Source of the DNA: Mesorhizobium terrae
Lineage (GTDB): Bacteria > Pseudomonadota > Alphaproteobacteria > Rhizobiales > Rhizobiaceae
NCBI RefSeq assembly: GCF_008727715.1
Contig: NZ_CP044218.1
Location: 124,001 to 188,000, forward strand
DNA: 64,000 nt
Reading direction: 5' to 3'
Made by a program: the position numbers and the translations under genes. Shown here piece by piece: positions 27,317 through 34,984 of this stretch. The notes beneath the pieces were generated by a model. That model had not been told where the DNA came from and did not search any database. It worked only from the letters and a program-made list of their open reading frames with translations. Position 1 is the stretch's first letter, and each line of letters opens with the position of its first letter.

Positions 27317-28311
27317 GCGGACCGATGACCGACCAAGACCGGCCAATTCTCGAAACGCGCGCGCTCGGCAAACGTTTCTCGATCGGCAGCCGCTTTTCCA
27401 GCGAGGGCAAGCGAACCGTCCATGCGGTGGACAATGTTTCGCTGACGGTCCGGCGTGGGGAGACCGTCGGGCTGGTCGGTGAGTCCGGCTGCGGCAAGTC
27501 CACGCTGGCGCGTTGCCTGGTCCGGCTCTATGACATCACCGACGGCGAATTGCTGTTCGAAGACGACGACATCACTTCGAAGTCGCTGGGCGAACTCAGG
27601 CCGCTGCGGCGGCGTCTGCAAATGGTCTTCCAGGACCCTTCGGCCTCGCTCAACCCGCGTCGGCGCGTCGGCGACCTGGTGGCGGAGCCGCTGCGCATCC
27701 ACACCAAGCTTTCGTCGGGCGAGATCGCCAAGCGCGTGGCGGAACTGTTCGATCTTGTCGGCCTGCTGCCGGATCACGTCATGCGCTATCCGCATGAATT
27801 TTCCGGCGGGCAGCGCCAGCGTGTCGGCATCGCGCGTGCTATCGCGCTCAACCCGGACCTTGTCGTGCTCGACGAACCCGTCTCGGCGCTTGACGTGTCG
27901 GTGCAGGCGCAGATCGTCAACCTGCTCGCCGATCTCCAGGAGAAGTTGAAACTTACCTACATCTTCATCGCACACGACCTGTCGGTGGTGCGACAGGTTT
28001 CGACCCGCATCGCGGTCATGTATCTCGGTTCGATCGTGGAAGAAGGCCCGGCGGAAGAGGTCTTTTCGGCACCGGCTCATCCTTACAGCCAGGCGCTGAT
28101 TTCCGCCGTTCCCGTCGTGGAGACGACGCCGAGCGGCACGCGCCGGCGCATCATCCTGACCGGCGACGTGCCAAGTCCGCTCAATCCGCCATCCGGCTGC
28201 CGTTTCCATCCCAGATGTCCGATCGCCACCGACCGATGCCGTACGGAGCGACCGGAGCCAAGAGAGCATCGGCCAGGCCGCAAGGTCGCCTGCCACTATC
28301 CAACGATCTAG
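27313..28311 (+). CDS. Peptide ABC transporter ATP-binding protein, DppF type
   Basis: Predicted 332 residues from MSGPMTDQDRPILETRALGK; the ATGA overlap with the preceding gene fixes the start over a longer in-frame reading. Walker A GESGCGKST, signature FSGGQRQR, Walker B LVVLDEPVSALD, switch histidine FIAHDLS. The C-terminal GCRFHPRCPIATDRC is the oligopeptide C-terminal motif. The last gene of the operon; a hairpin follows at 28318. Confidence 0.94.
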   Translation: MSGPMTDQDRPILETRALGKRFSIGSRFSSEGKRTVHAVDNVSLTVRRGETVGLVGESGCGKSTLARCLVRLYDITDGELLFEDDDITSKSLGELRPLRRRLQMVFQDPSASLNPRRRVGDLVAEPLRIHTKLSSGEIAKRVAELFDLVGLLPDHVMRYPHEFSGGQRQRVGIARAIALNPDLVVLDEPVSALDVSVQAQIVNLLADLQEKLKLTYIFIAHDLSVVRQVSTRIAVMYLGSIVEEGPAEEVFSAPAHPYSQALISAVPVVETTPSGTRRRIILTGDVPSPLNPPSGCRFHPRCPIATDRCRTERPEPREHRPGRKVACHYPTI

Positions 28312-28317
28312 TGCGGA

Positions 28318-28345
28318 CCCGCGCAGCAACCGGGCCTTGCGCGGG
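28318..28345. terminator. Hairpin between two convergent transport operons
   Basis: CCCGCGCA (28318-28325) and TGCGCGGG (28338-28345) form a perfect 8-bp stem with a 12-base loop, seven bases after the DppF stop and three bases before the converging permease stop. No long T-run follows on the plus strand, so termination may be weak or Rho-assisted. The position fits a shared bidirectional terminator. Confidence 0.55.
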
Positions 28346-28348
28346 AAG

Positions 28349-29350
28349 CTAGGGGTTTTGCCTGGCGCTGGCGAGCTTTGCCTGCAGGACAACGACGACC
28401 AGCAGGAACGCACCACGGATGACCGACTGCCAGTAGGCCGACAGGGAGATGACGCCGAGCCCATTCTCGAAATTGAGAATGTTGAAGACCATGGCGAGCA
28501 GCAGCGCGCCCGCCATCGTTGCCCCGACGGAGCCGACGCCGCCTGAAAGCACGGTGCCGCCGACGACGACCGAGGAGATCGCAAAGAGCTCCCAGCCGAC
28601 ACCTTCGGTGGGCTGTCCGGCGCCGAACTGGGCGGCCAGGATGACGCCGGCGAGACCCGCTAGAAGCCCGGAGGCGGCATAGACGCCAAACAGGGTGCGT
28701 TCCACCTTCAAACCCATCAGCTTCGCGGTGGCTTCGCCGTCGCCGATCGCCAGAATACGGCGACCGACGGGGTGTCGCTCCAGTGCGACCCAACCCGCGA
28801 CATAGGCAGCGATCGCGATCCAGGCCGGGATCGGAAAGCCAAGGAAATCGTCCTGACCGATCAAGGTGAAAGCGGTGTCGTAGGAAACCGATACCGACTG
28901 ATTGCCGGCCAGCAGCAATGCGGTGCCATAACTGGCCAGCATTGCAGCGAGCGTGGCGATGAAGGGTTGAATGCGCAGCCGCGTCACGACAAGGCCGTTG
29001 ATCATTCCAACGCCGAGGCCGGCGAGCAATCCGCCAGCGAGCCCGACCGCCCAGCCATAGGGCGACAACAACGCTGCGACGACACTCGCCATGGCAGCCG
29101 TGCCACCGACCGAGAGATCGATGCCACCCGTCATGATCACCAGCGCCATGCCCAGTGCAATCAGCATGAACATGGAATTGTAACGCAGGAAGGACAGGAT
29201 GTTGTAGCTCGACAGGAAGTGGTCGTAGCGCAGCGCGCCGAAAATCAGCAGAGCGACCACCACCGTGATGACGCATAACCTGGCAAGCTGCAGATTGGAG
29301 CGCGGAACAAATGCCTCCAGGATGGTCTGGCTCGAAGGTGTCTGCGTCAT
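28349..29350 (-). CDS. Sugar ABC transporter permease (RbsC/YjfF family)
   Basis: Predicted 333 residues with eight to ten membrane helices. The RbsC-family signature LGMALVIMTGGIDLSVGGTA is near residue 70. A much longer upstream open frame is a shadow of the neighbouring permease gene; the ATG at 29350 overlaps the preceding gene by ATGA. It is one of two permeases in an operon with one double ATPase and one binding protein, the same set as the YtfQRT-YjfF galactofuranose importer of E. coli. By position (last gene) it is the YjfF counterpart. Confidence 0.9.
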   Translation of the reverse strand: MTQTPSSQTILEAFVPRSNLQLARLCVITVVVALLIFGALRYDHFLSSYNILSFLRYNSMFMLIALGMALVIMTGGIDLSVGGTAAMASVVAALLSPYGWAVGLAGGLLAGLGVGMINGLVVTRLRIQPFIATLAAMLASYGTALLLAGNQSVSVSYDTAFTLIGQDDFLGFPIPAWIAIAAYVAGWVALERHPVGRRILAIGDGEATAKLMGLKVERTLFGVYAASGLLAGLAGVILAAQFGAGQPTEGVGWELFAISSVVVGGTVLSGGVGSVGATMAGALLLAMVFNILNFENGLGVISLSAYWQSVIRGAFLLVVVVLQAKLASARQNP

Positions 29351-30351
29351 GTCCGACCGGGGCCCGCGCTTTGCTGGATGTAGACGGCGGCGACGATGAG
29401 CGCCGCCTTGACGACAAGGGCGGCAGCATCGGGCACGCCGTTGGCGAGAAGCGTGTAGCGGACGAGCTGGATGACGCAGGCGCCGAGCAGAGTGCCAAGA
29501 ATGTTCGCCCTGCCGCCCGTCAACAGCGTGCCGCCGACCGCGACCGCGGCAATGGCGTCGAGTTCCATGCCGAGCCCGACCAGATTGGCATCGCTGGCCG
29601 AATTGCGCGCCACCACGATCAACCCGGCAAGGCCTGCCAGAACACCACTGATGAGATAGACGAGACGCTTGACCCGCTGCGCCGGAATGCCCGAGAGACG
29701 CGCCGCCTTCTCGTTGCCACCGACCGCGAGAATCTGCCGCCCGAGAGCGGTTCTCTTGACCAGGAAGGCGGCTGCGGCCACCACCACGATCATGATCAGC
29801 ACCTGCGTCGGAATTCCAAACACATAACCGAGCGCAACGAATTGGAAGGCGTCGTTCTTGAACACCTGGAGATTGCCGTTGGTCATGACCTGGGCGATGC
29901 CTCGCCCGGCGGTGAACAACACCAGCGTCGCCACGATCGGCTGGATCGAATAGCGGGTGACGAGGAAGCCGTTGAACCAGCCCAGCATCGCCACCACGAT
30001 GAGCGGCAGAATGAACGCCAGAGGCAGCGTAAGCAATGGGTTGACCGTGGGCACGATCGTGCCCTGCAGAATCATCGGCGCGAGCGCGCCGGCGATCGCC
30101 ATCAGCGAGCCGACGGAAAGATCTATACCGCCGGTGGCGATCACCAACGTCATGCCGACCGCGACGATGACGATCGTGGCCACCTGGGTCAGGTTCACGT
30201 TGAAGGTCTGCAGCGACAAGAAGTTCGGCGTGGCGATGGCGTTGAAGACAATGAGCAGGATCAAAGCGACGAAAGTGCCATAACGGCTCAACCAAGAGGC
30301 AAGATTGAAAGGCAGTTTGCGCCGGCTGGCGGCCCCTTCCGCCGCGCTCAA
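29347..30351 (-). CDS. Sugar ABC transporter permease (RbsC/YtfT family)
   Basis: Predicted 334 residues. The signature VGMTLVIATGGIDLSVGSLM is near residue 65 and the membrane-helix pattern matches RbsC. It overlaps both its neighbours by four bases. It is a paralog of the following permease; the pair probably forms a heterodimeric channel. Position after the ATPase gene matches YtfT. The substrate is expected to be a pentose, hexose or furanose sugar. Confidence 0.91.
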   Translation of the reverse strand: MSAAEGAASRRKLPFNLASWLSRYGTFVALILLIVFNAIATPNFLSLQTFNVNLTQVATIVIVAVGMTLVIATGGIDLSVGSLMAIAGALAPMILQGTIVPTVNPLLTLPLAFILPLIVVAMLGWFNGFLVTRYSIQPIVATLVLFTAGRGIAQVMTNGNLQVFKNDAFQFVALGYVFGIPTQVLIMIVVVAAAAFLVKRTALGRQILAVGGNEKAARLSGIPAQRVKRLVYLISGVLAGLAGLIVVARNSASDANLVGLGMELDAIAAVAVGGTLLTGGRANILGTLLGACVIQLVRYTLLANGVPDAAALVVKAALIVAAVYIQQSAGPGRT

Positions 30352-31844
30352 GCGGTCACCTCCTGATGAGCCATCGCTGACATGAGATTGGCCTCGGTGA
30401 TCTCGTCCGACGCAAGCCGTCGCACCGACTTGCCGTCACTGAGAACAGTGACGCTGTCGGCGGCCGCGATCAACTCTTCGAGTTCCGACGAGATCATCAG
30501 GACACTCAGGCCTTCGTCGGCAAGACCGCGCAGCAATTTGAGGATCTCCGCCTTGGCGCCGACGTCGATGCCGCGCGTCGGCTCGTCGACGATCAACAGG
30601 CGCGGGTCCATGCACAGCCATCGGGCCAAAAGCACCTTCTGCTGGTTGCCGCCGGAGAGTTCCCGAATTGGCTGCTCGGGCGAGGAGCATTTTATGCCGA
30701 GTGCCTGGATATATTTCTCGACGATGCCGCGCTGGGCAACCCTGTCGACAAGGCCGGCCTTCTGCAGCCTTGGCAAGATCGCCAATGTCATGTTCTCGCG
30801 CACGCTCATCTCGGGCACGATGCCCTCGACCTTGCGATCCTCGGAAACGAAGCCCATGCCGTCGCGGATCGCATCTGCGGGCGCGGCGTAGTCGGCCGCA
30901 CGGCCGGCCATGGTTACCGACCCGCGCTCCTTGCGGTCGGCGGCATAGATCAGCCTGGCGGTTTCAGTGCGGCCCGCCCCCAGAAGGCCGGCAAGGCCGG
31001 CGATTTCGCCCTTACCGATCGCCAGCGAAACGTCGCGCACCCTGACGCCGGCGCCGAGATTGCTGACATTGACGAGTGAGTTACCGTCGCCATCGCCATG
31101 CGCCCGCTTCTTGGCTGTGAAGGCGGCCAGTTCCTTGCCCAGCATGGTCTTGACCAGCGCGACCTTGGATATGTCCTTCATCGGACTAACCGCGACAGTG
31201 CGGCCGTCGCGCATGATGGTGACGCGGTCGCAAATCGCGTAAAGCTCATCCAGCCGGTGGCTGATGAAGATGGCGGCAACGCCGTCTGCCTTGAGCGTCC
31301 GCATCGTTTCGAACAGCACCTCCACCTCCTGTTCGTCCAGCGAGGAGGTCGGTTCGTCGAGGATGAGAAGCCTTGCGTTCTGGGTGACTCCGCGCGCGAT
31401 TGCCACCATCTGCCGAGTGGCGGCGCCGAAATCCTGCAACGGCCGGTTCACGTCGATGTCCAGCTTGAACCGACTGAGAACGGTCCTTGCCGCAGCCTGC
31501 ATTCTGGCCCGATCGACGAGGCCGAAACGACGCGGCTCGCGAGCCAGGAAGATGTTCTCGGCCACAGTGCGGTTCTGCGCCAGGTTGATTTCCTGATAGA
31601 TGGTGGCGATGCCAGCCGCCTGGCTCTCGGCGGTCGAGGCGAAGCGCACGTCCCTGCCCTGGAACCGTATGGTGCCCGCATCGCAGGAATGCGCACCCGT
31701 CAAGATCTTGATCAATGTGGACTTGCCGGCGCCGTTCTGGCCGATCAGGGCCATGATCTCGCCCGGCTCGATGTCCAGCCCGGCGTTCGTCAGAACCTGG
31801 ACATCGCCGAAGCTCTTGTTGATGCCTTTCATCGACAACAGCAT
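30348..31844 (-). CDS. Sugar ABC transporter ATP-binding protein, RbsA/YtfR family
   Basis: Predicted 498 residues with two nucleotide-binding domains. Domain 1: GQNGAGKST near 37-45 and LLILDEPTSSLD. Domain 2: degenerate Walker A GLLGAGRTE, ELSGGNQQKVLLARWL and LLIVDEPTRGID, the usual asymmetric pattern of sugar transporters. The start at 31844 is fixed by GGGAGG six bases upstream; the open frame runs on upstream without protein character. A GC-rich stem-loop lies between this gene and the binding-protein gene. Confidence 0.94.
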   Translation of the reverse strand: MLLSMKGINKSFGDVQVLTNAGLDIEPGEIMALIGQNGAGKSTLIKILTGAHSCDAGTIRFQGRDVRFASTAESQAAGIATIYQEINLAQNRTVAENIFLAREPRRFGLVDRARMQAAARTVLSRFKLDIDVNRPLQDFGAATRQMVAIARGVTQNARLLILDEPTSSLDEQEVEVLFETMRTLKADGVAAIFISHRLDELYAICDRVTIMRDGRTVAVSPMKDISKVALVKTMLGKELAAFTAKKRAHGDGDGNSLVNVSNLGAGVRVRDVSLAIGKGEIAGLAGLLGAGRTETARLIYAADRKERGSVTMAGRAADYAAPADAIRDGMGFVSEDRKVEGIVPEMSVRENMTLAILPRLQKAGLVDRVAQRGIVEKYIQALGIKCSSPEQPIRELSGGNQQKVLLARWLCMDPRLLIVDEPTRGIDVGAKAEILKLLRGLADEGLSVLMISSELEELIAAADSVTVLSDGKSVRRLASDEITEANLMSAMAHQEVTA

Positions 31845-31900
31845 CGCAACCCTCCCGTTGTCGACGATCATTACACCCAGTCGCGGCATGGCCAAAGAGT

Positions 31901-31934
31901 GCGGCCGGAACGGTCCTCGTGACGCTCCGGCCGC
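31901..31934 (-). other. Intercistronic GC-rich stem-loop between binding-protein and ATPase genes
   Basis: GCGGCCGGA (31901-31909) and TCCGGCCGC (31926-31934) form a perfect 9-bp stem with a 16-base loop in the message. It lies 18 bases after the binding-protein stop. Such hairpins after binding-protein genes commonly stabilise the upstream message or cause partial termination so that binding protein is made in excess. No T-run follows, so full termination is unlikely. Confidence 0.6.
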
Positions 31935-31951
31935 CAAGTCCTGGGATGCGA

Positions 31952-32935
31952 TCAGTAAGCGCTGCCAACCTCGGCCGAAGCGTTGGCCGTGTCGTAGAAC
32001 TTGTCGGTGTTCTTCACCCACGCCTCGATCTTGTCGCCGGCGGCATAGCGCTTCAGCGTTTTGTAGGCGATCGGGCCGAAACGCGGATTGCACTCGACCA
32101 CGGCGCCGATCTTGCCATCGGCGATCGCCTTTACCGCTTCCTTGCCGCCGTCGATCGACAGGACAAGCACATCCTTGCCCGGCTTCTTGCCAGCGGCCTC
32201 AAGCGCCGCGATGGCACCCAGCGCCATCTCGTCGTTGTGGGCGTAGACAATATTGGCGTCGGGATGCGCCTGAAGCAGCGCCTCGGCGACCTGGCGTCCC
32301 TTGTCGCGAGAAAAGTCACCGGACTGTGAAGCGACGATCTGGAACCCGCCGGCAGCCTTGATCGCGTCATCGAAACCCTTCTTGCGGTCGTTGGCTGGCG
32401 AAGACCCGGTGGTGCCTTCGAGCTCGATGATCTTGGTCTTGCCATTGGCATTCTTGACCAGCCATTCAGCAACACGCTTGCCCTCCTCGACGAAGTCCGA
32501 GCCGATGAAGGTGACGTAGTCCTTGCCAGCGGTCGCCAGTTTCGGGTCGACGCTACGGTCCAGAAGGATGACGGGGATGCCGGCTTTCTTCGCTGCCAGC
32601 ACCGCCGGGATCAGCGGCTTCTCCTCGCGCGGCGCCAGGAAGATCAGGTCGACGCCCTGGGCGATCATCGAGTTGACGTCGGCGACCTGCTTGGCAGCGG
32701 AACCGGCCGCATCCGTGTAGACGAACTGATAGCCGAGTTTGGCCGCCTCGGCCTTCATGCTCTCGGTCTGGGCGATACGCCAAGGATTGTTGGATTCGGT
32801 CTGGGCGAAACCGACCTTGTAGGTTTCCTTCTTCTTGAGCGACGGCAATTCCGCGGCCGTGGCGAGGCCGGATACCAGGGTCAGCGCGCCAACGGCGCTT
32901 GCTGCATACAAAAAGCTGCGGCGGGTCAGTGACAT
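31952..32935 (-). CDS. Sugar ABC transporter substrate-binding protein (YtfQ/RbsB family) with twin-arginine-type signal
   Basis: Predicted 327 residues from MSLTRRSFLYAASAVGALTL; GGAGGAG lies six bases before this ATG, so the ATG 15 bases upstream is rejected. The N-terminus has a twin-arginine motif (TRRSFL) before the hydrophobic core, cleaved near ATA-AE, suggesting export in folded form. The mature protein matches the YtfQ pattern: PWRIAQTESMKAEAAKLGY, GVDLIFLAPREEKPLIPAV, ILLDRSVD, SQSGDFSRDKG and VYAHNDEMALGA. In YtfQ the ligand is galactofuranose; the ligand here could be that or another sugar. It heads the operon and is divergent from a LacI regulator. Confidence 0.92.
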   Translation of the reverse strand: MSLTRRSFLYAASAVGALTLVSGLATAAELPSLKKKETYKVGFAQTESNNPWRIAQTESMKAEAAKLGYQFVYTDAAGSAAKQVADVNSMIAQGVDLIFLAPREEKPLIPAVLAAKKAGIPVILLDRSVDPKLATAGKDYVTFIGSDFVEEGKRVAEWLVKNANGKTKIIELEGTTGSSPANDRKKGFDDAIKAAGGFQIVASQSGDFSRDKGRQVAEALLQAHPDANIVYAHNDEMALGAIAALEAAGKKPGKDVLVLSIDGGKEAVKAIADGKIGAVVECNPRFGPIAYKTLKRYAAGDKIEAWVKNTDKFYDTANASAEVGSAY

Positions 32936-33155
32936 GAGAGGCTCCTCCAATTGAACAGCCGGCTCCTCCAGCCGGGCAAACGCGCGGTTTGCGGATCACC
33001 AAGTTATCCTACGATCATTTTATTAGCAGTCAATGGCCAGATTGCGTGGCGCCGCTGTTTCGGAAAGCGCTGCGGGCGCGACACAGCTCGAACCAAAAAG
33101 GTCCATTCTTTAGCCAATAATCGGCCAATTAGCTGACTCGACAATCAAATTTGGC

Positions 33156-33179
33156 GATCGCGACATAGCTGTCGCGATC
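33156..33179. promoter_or_regulatory. Perfect 24-base hairpin/palindrome in the divergent sugar-operon promoter
   Basis: GATCGCGACA (33156-33165), loop TAGC, TGTCGCGATC (33170-33179): a perfect 10-bp inverted repeat. It is centred about 230 bases before the binding-protein start and 160 before the LacI start. It could be an operator for a dimeric regulator or a structured 5' leader element. It is unlike the AT-rich LacI-type sites nearby, so a second regulator is possible. Confidence 0.55.
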
Positions 33180-33192
33180 AATATCCGTCACC

Positions 33193-33266
33193 AATGATAA
33201 GATTATCATTCTTGCTAAATTTATGATCATCGCTTGAAAACATTAAGATCTAGCGCGTATGATCAT
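33193..33266. promoter_or_regulatory. Cluster of LacI-type palindromic operator candidates
   Basis: Three sites: AATGATAA-GA-TTATCATT at 33193-33210 (perfect 8-base arms), ATGATCAT at 33223-33230 and ATGATCAT at 33259-33266, the last two both followed by CGC and 36 bases apart. A related CGATCATT lies at 33012-33019 close to the binding-protein gene. LacI-family repressors bind such symmetric sites. Placement just upstream of the regulator and facing the sugar operon fits local control and autoregulation. Binding is inferred. Confidence 0.6.
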
Positions 33267-33330
33267 CGCGACTCCTCGATGATCGCCATCTGCGGGAACG
33301 GTTATGGACCCAGATCGAAAGCCAGCGCCG

Positions 33331-34391
33331 TGACGCAGAATAACGGCACCGAAAAGCGCCAGGGGCGGCCGACGATGACGGATGTCGCCCGCATCGCCGG
33401 CGTGTCGCAGTCGAGCGTGTCCCTGGTGCTCAACCAGATGACCGGCGCGCGCATCTCGCAGGAAACTAGGCAACGCGTTCTCGAAGCGGCGAGGCAGGTG
33501 AATTATCAACTGCCGGGGATCAGGCGTGAGATCGCGCCCGCCAGCGACGCGCGCACCATCGCCTTCATCGTCGATGAGATTTCGACCAGTCCACACCCGG
33601 TCGTCAGCTTCGACGGCGCTCGCGATTTCGCCTTCGAACAGGATTTCCTGGTTGCCGCCTATGTGACGCGCTCCAACCCCGAGCTCGAGGCGGCGACGGT
33701 CGAAGCAATCCGGCGCGACAAATCGATCGTCGGCGTGATCTATGCGTCGATCTTCACCCGGCGCGTGACGGTGCCCCCTGCACTCAACGGCATCCCCACC
33801 GTGCTGTTAAACTGCTACGCCGAAGCCCGTCGTCATATGTCGATTTTGCCGGGCGAAGTCGCCGGCGGGTTCACCGCGACCGCGCATCTGACCAGCCTTG
33901 GACACCGCCGCATCGGCTTCATCAATGGCGAGCCGTGGATGGACGCATCCGTCGATCGCCTGAAGGGCTATCGGCAGGCGCTCGCAACCGTGGACATCGC
34001 GTTCGATGAGACGTTGGTGCGCAGCGGCGACTGGTTGCCGCTGACTGGCTACCACCACACCCGCGACCTGCTGTCGACCGACAATCCCCCGACCGCCATT
34101 TTCTGCGGCAACGACCTGATGGCACTGGGCGCGCTGGAGGCCGCCAACGAGAAAGGCATCAACGTTCCGCAAGAACTGAGCATCATGGGCTACGACGACC
34201 AGGAACTGGCGCGCTATACCCATCCGCGTCTGTCGACGCTGGTGCTGCCGAACTATGAAATGGGCCAGCGTGCGACGGAAGTGCTCGTCGATATGGTGGC
34301 GCACAACAAACAATTCAGGCCAATGACGATCAAGATCGACGGCCCGCTGGTGATCCGGGAAACGACTGCCCCACCAAAACGCACGGGATAA
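33331..34391 (+). CDS. LacI-family transcriptional regulator
   Basis: Predicted 353 residues from GTG 33331. The DNA-binding head is PTMTDVARIAGVSQSSVSLVLN, about 17 residues in. The hinge and the sugar-binding core follow, with SILPGEVAGGFTATAHLTSLGHRRIGFINGE and FCGNDLMALGALEAANEKGI. The frame is open back to 33234, but starting there would place the operator candidates inside the gene and add non-family residues; the start remains uncertain because no strong ribosome site is visible. It is divergent from the YtfQ-like operon and its probable repressor, with the transported sugar or a derivative as inducer. Confidence 0.88.
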
Positions 34392-34604
34392 TGCTCTTTC
34401 CTGATGACCAGGCGCCTCGCCGCCTTGCAGAAAATCAGCCACCCGCATTCGCAAACAGGCACGAAGGCAGACCTGCGACCAAATCGGAGCCGACGCCCGA
34501 CCAATCGCTCGCGAGACATGAAGCGTTGAGCTATCGTCACGAGGCTGGGAGAGGGCGACTTCTCTCAAGGTGCGACCTTGTTCATACCGAGGAGAAAACA
34601 ACGG

Positions 34605-34952
34605 ATGATCATTCGTTTCTGGCGAGCCGTCGCTGGTTCGGACGAGGTGTTGGCCGTCTATGCGGACCATCTCCAGAAAACCACCTTTGTCGAGATGGCT
34701 GAATTGCCCGGCCATCTTGGTGCCACCCTGGCCCGCAAGGTGAAAGGGACCGACAATGAACTGGTCGTCATGAGTTTTTGGGAAGATATGGCGTCAGCTG
34801 CTCATTTCATAAAGGGCGACTTTGACGACGCGGTTGTGAAGCCGAGCACGCAGAAGCTGCTCAAATCCTTCGATATCAAGGTCGAGTATTTCGAAACACT
34901 GGTCTCCACGGGCATTGCGGGCGGACATGACATCACGCCCGAGCCGGCCTGA
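34605..34952 (+). CDS. Antibiotic biosynthesis monooxygenase (ABM)-domain protein
   Basis: Predicted 115 residues starting MIIRFWRAVAGSDEVLAVYA; GAGGAG lies ten bases upstream. The ferredoxin-like ABM fold is suggested by the first strand IIRFWRAV, the helix EVLAVYADHLQKT, then PGHLGATLARKV, ELVVMSFWEDMASAAHFI and a C-terminal strand IKVEYFETLV. Members range from quinol monooxygenases to haem-degrading and stress proteins, so function is not fixed. It is monocistronic, between the LacI gene and the convergent autotransporter gene. No haem-binding motif could be confirmed. Confidence 0.75.
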   Translation: MIIRFWRAVAGSDEVLAVYADHLQKTTFVEMAELPGHLGATLARKVKGTDNELVVMSFWEDMASAAHFIKGDFDDAVVKPSTQKLLKSFDIKVEYFETLVSTGIAGGHDITPEPA

Positions 34953-34984
34953 CGACGCGGGCGTTGTCATCACCGGCCGTCGCC

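Noticed and set aside
27097..28602. 501-codon minus-strand frame opposite the DppD/DppF ATPases
   Set aside because: The opposite strand encodes two standard ATPases; this frame has no recognisable motif and crosses the convergent hairpin.
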